This document shows positions 33,816 through 34,789 of a DNA stretch of 34,789 nucleotides, in pieces. The stretch spans positions 1-34,789 of the forward strand of contig CAYORU010000038.1 in the NCBI GenBank assembly GCA_964406445.1. Direction: 5' to 3'. The notes under the pieces are model-generated. The model searched no databases. It worked only from the letters and a program-made list of their open reading frames with translations, and was not told the origin of the DNA. This DNA is from SG8-30 sp964406445. Its GTDB lineage: Bacteria > Pseudomonadota > Gammaproteobacteria > Steroidobacterales > Steroidobacteraceae. Both the position numbers and the translations under genes were made by a program. Position 1 is the first letter of the stretch, and each line of letters begins with the position of its first letter.

Positions 33816-34789
33816 ATGGCGTCGACGCGCGACAACCCGATGGGGACGGACGGTTTCGAGTTCGTCGAGTACACGGCGCCGGATCCGGAGCTGCTGCGCT
33901 CGCTGTTCGAGCGCCTCGGCTTCCCGGTCGTGGCGCGCCACCGGCGCAAGAACGTCACGCTGCACAGGCAGGGCGACATCAACTTCATCATCAACGCCGA
34001 GGCGGGCAGCTTCGGGCAGCAGTTCGCGGCGGCGCACGGGCCGTCGGCCTGCGCGATGGCGTTTCGCGTGCGCGACGCGGCCGCGGCCTGGCGCCGCGCG
34101 CTCGACCTCGGCGCAAAGCCCGGTCCGGACACGGCGGGGCCCATGGAGCTCAACATCCCGAGCATCCGCGGCATCGGCGGCAGCCTCATCTACCTCGTGG
34201 ACCGCTACGGCGAGCACACGATCTACGACGTGGACTTCGTGCCGGTGGAGCCGCCCGCGGGCGTGCAGCCGGCCGGCCTCAGCCTGATCGACCACCTCAC
34301 CCACAACGTCAGGCGCGGCAACATGGACCTGTGGTCGGGCTTCTACGAGCGGCTGTTCAACTTCCGCGAGATCCGCTATTTCGACATCGAGGGCAAGAAG
34401 ACCGGCCTGTTCAGCCGCGCCCTGACGAGTCCCTGCGGCAAGATCCGCATCCCGATCAACGAGTCGCAGGACGACAAGAGCCAGATCGAGGAGTACCTGC
34501 GCGAGTACCGCGGCGAGGGCATCCAGCACATCGCGCTCGCCACCGACGACATCTATTCGACGGTGGACGCGCTGCGCGGCAATGGCGTGCAGTTCCAGGA
34601 CACGCCCGACACCTACTACGAGGGGGTGGATGGGCGCGTCACCGGCCACCGTGAGCGGCTGGAGGAACTCAGGAAGCGGCGCATACTGATCGACGGCTCC
34701 GCATCGGAAGGCATCCTGCTGCAGATCTTCACCCAGAACGTGATCGGCCCGATCTTCTTCGAGATCATCCAGCGCAAGGGCAACGAGGG
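33816..34789 (+). CDS. hppD: 4-hydroxyphenylpyruvate dioxygenase (3' end outside the window)
   Basis: The frame is open from ATG 33816 (ribosome site GGAGGTGG) to the window edge, giving 324 complete codons of an expected 350-370. It has the two-domain VOC fold with all three iron ligands visible: His160 (LIDHLTHNV), His238 (GIQHIALAT) and Glu316 (IFFEIIQRKG). The reaction converts 4-hydroxyphenylpyruvate to homogentisate in tyrosine catabolism, with decarboxylation, ring hydroxylation and side-chain migration. It is divergent from a MarR gene that probably controls it. Homogentisate-pathway genes may follow beyond the window, which I cannot see. Confidence 0.96.
   Translation, partial: MASTRDNPMGTDGFEFVEYTAPDPELLRSLFERLGFPVVARHRRKNVTLHRQGDINFIINAEAGSFGQQFAAAHGPSACAMAFRVRDAAAAWRRALDLGAKPGPDTAGPMELNIPSIRGIGGSLIYLVDRYGEHTIYDVDFVPVEPPAGVQPAGLSLIDHLTHNVRRGNMDLWSGFYERLFNFREIRYFDIEGKKTGLFSRALTSPCGKIRIPINESQDDKSQIEEYLREYRGEGIQHIALATDDIYSTVDALRGNGVQFQDTPDTYYEGVDGRVTGHRERLEELRKRRILIDGSASEGILLQIFTQNVIGPIFFEIIQRKGNE

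Overview
The window is GC-rich DNA with proteobacterial gene content. It holds a TonB-dependent receptor with signal peptide and TonB box, lipoprotein-type and periplasmic quinohemoproteins, a large NAD-dependent glutamate dehydrogenase of about 1600 residues, and 4-hydroxyphenylpyruvate dioxygenase. The mix of TonB receptor, several SDRs, P450, Rieske oxygenase and PQQ enzymes resembles catabolically versatile high-GC Gammaproteobacteria (Steroidobacter/Nevskia/Solimonas-like). That placement is inference from gene content; there is no rRNA or other marker in the window.

Region 1 (1-4.8 kb) is an accessory Rhs locus. It has the C-terminal tip of an Rhs protein whose core lies upstream of the window, an overlapping small lipoprotein gene, then an orphan truncated Rhs core with a different tip, and an overlapping multi-pass membrane protein gene. 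The layout fits tip/immunity pairs in an Rhs displacement array. Two Rhs shards follow. One of them replaces the 5' end of a nucleotidyltransferase gene. Next comes a Phd/PIN toxin-antitoxin pair (4.88-5.63 kb) behind a perfect 21-bp inverted repeat.

Region 2 (5.7-26.7 kb) looks like a catabolic island. Going left to right it has P450 and quinohemoprotein 1 (minus), a TonB receptor and SDR (plus), and a minus-strand operon of acetoin-dehydrogenase-like E1alpha, E1beta and E2 whose last gene is translationally coupled to quinohemoprotein 2. A second minus-strand operon follows: SDR, ThuA-like protein, Rieske oxygenase alpha subunit, aminopeptidase P and a ligand-altered M24 protein. The island ends with a [2Fe-2S] ferredoxin (plus), an SDR (minus), and a TetR regulator with a crotonase (plus). 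The same palindrome (AAACAGTCATGA, C or T, TGTTT) lies in two divergent promoter regions, before the TonB receptor/quinohemoprotein 1 and before the ferredoxin/SDR operon. A looser relative overlaps the promoter of the acetoin-dehydrogenase-like operon. This suggests one regulon, probably under the local TetR protein, for uptake of a hydrophobic or bulky compound, its hydroxylation, alcohol oxidation and thiolytic cleavage. The substrate cannot be read from the sequence.

Region 3 (26.7-34.8 kb) looks like core metabolism. A minus-strand series runs MarR regulator, giant glutamate dehydrogenase, GT2 glycosyltransferase, phosphoglycerate mutase. hppD is divergent from marR and runs off the right edge. 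A striking 33-bp-arm inverted repeat sits between the crotonase and gpmA genes and carries both stop codons.
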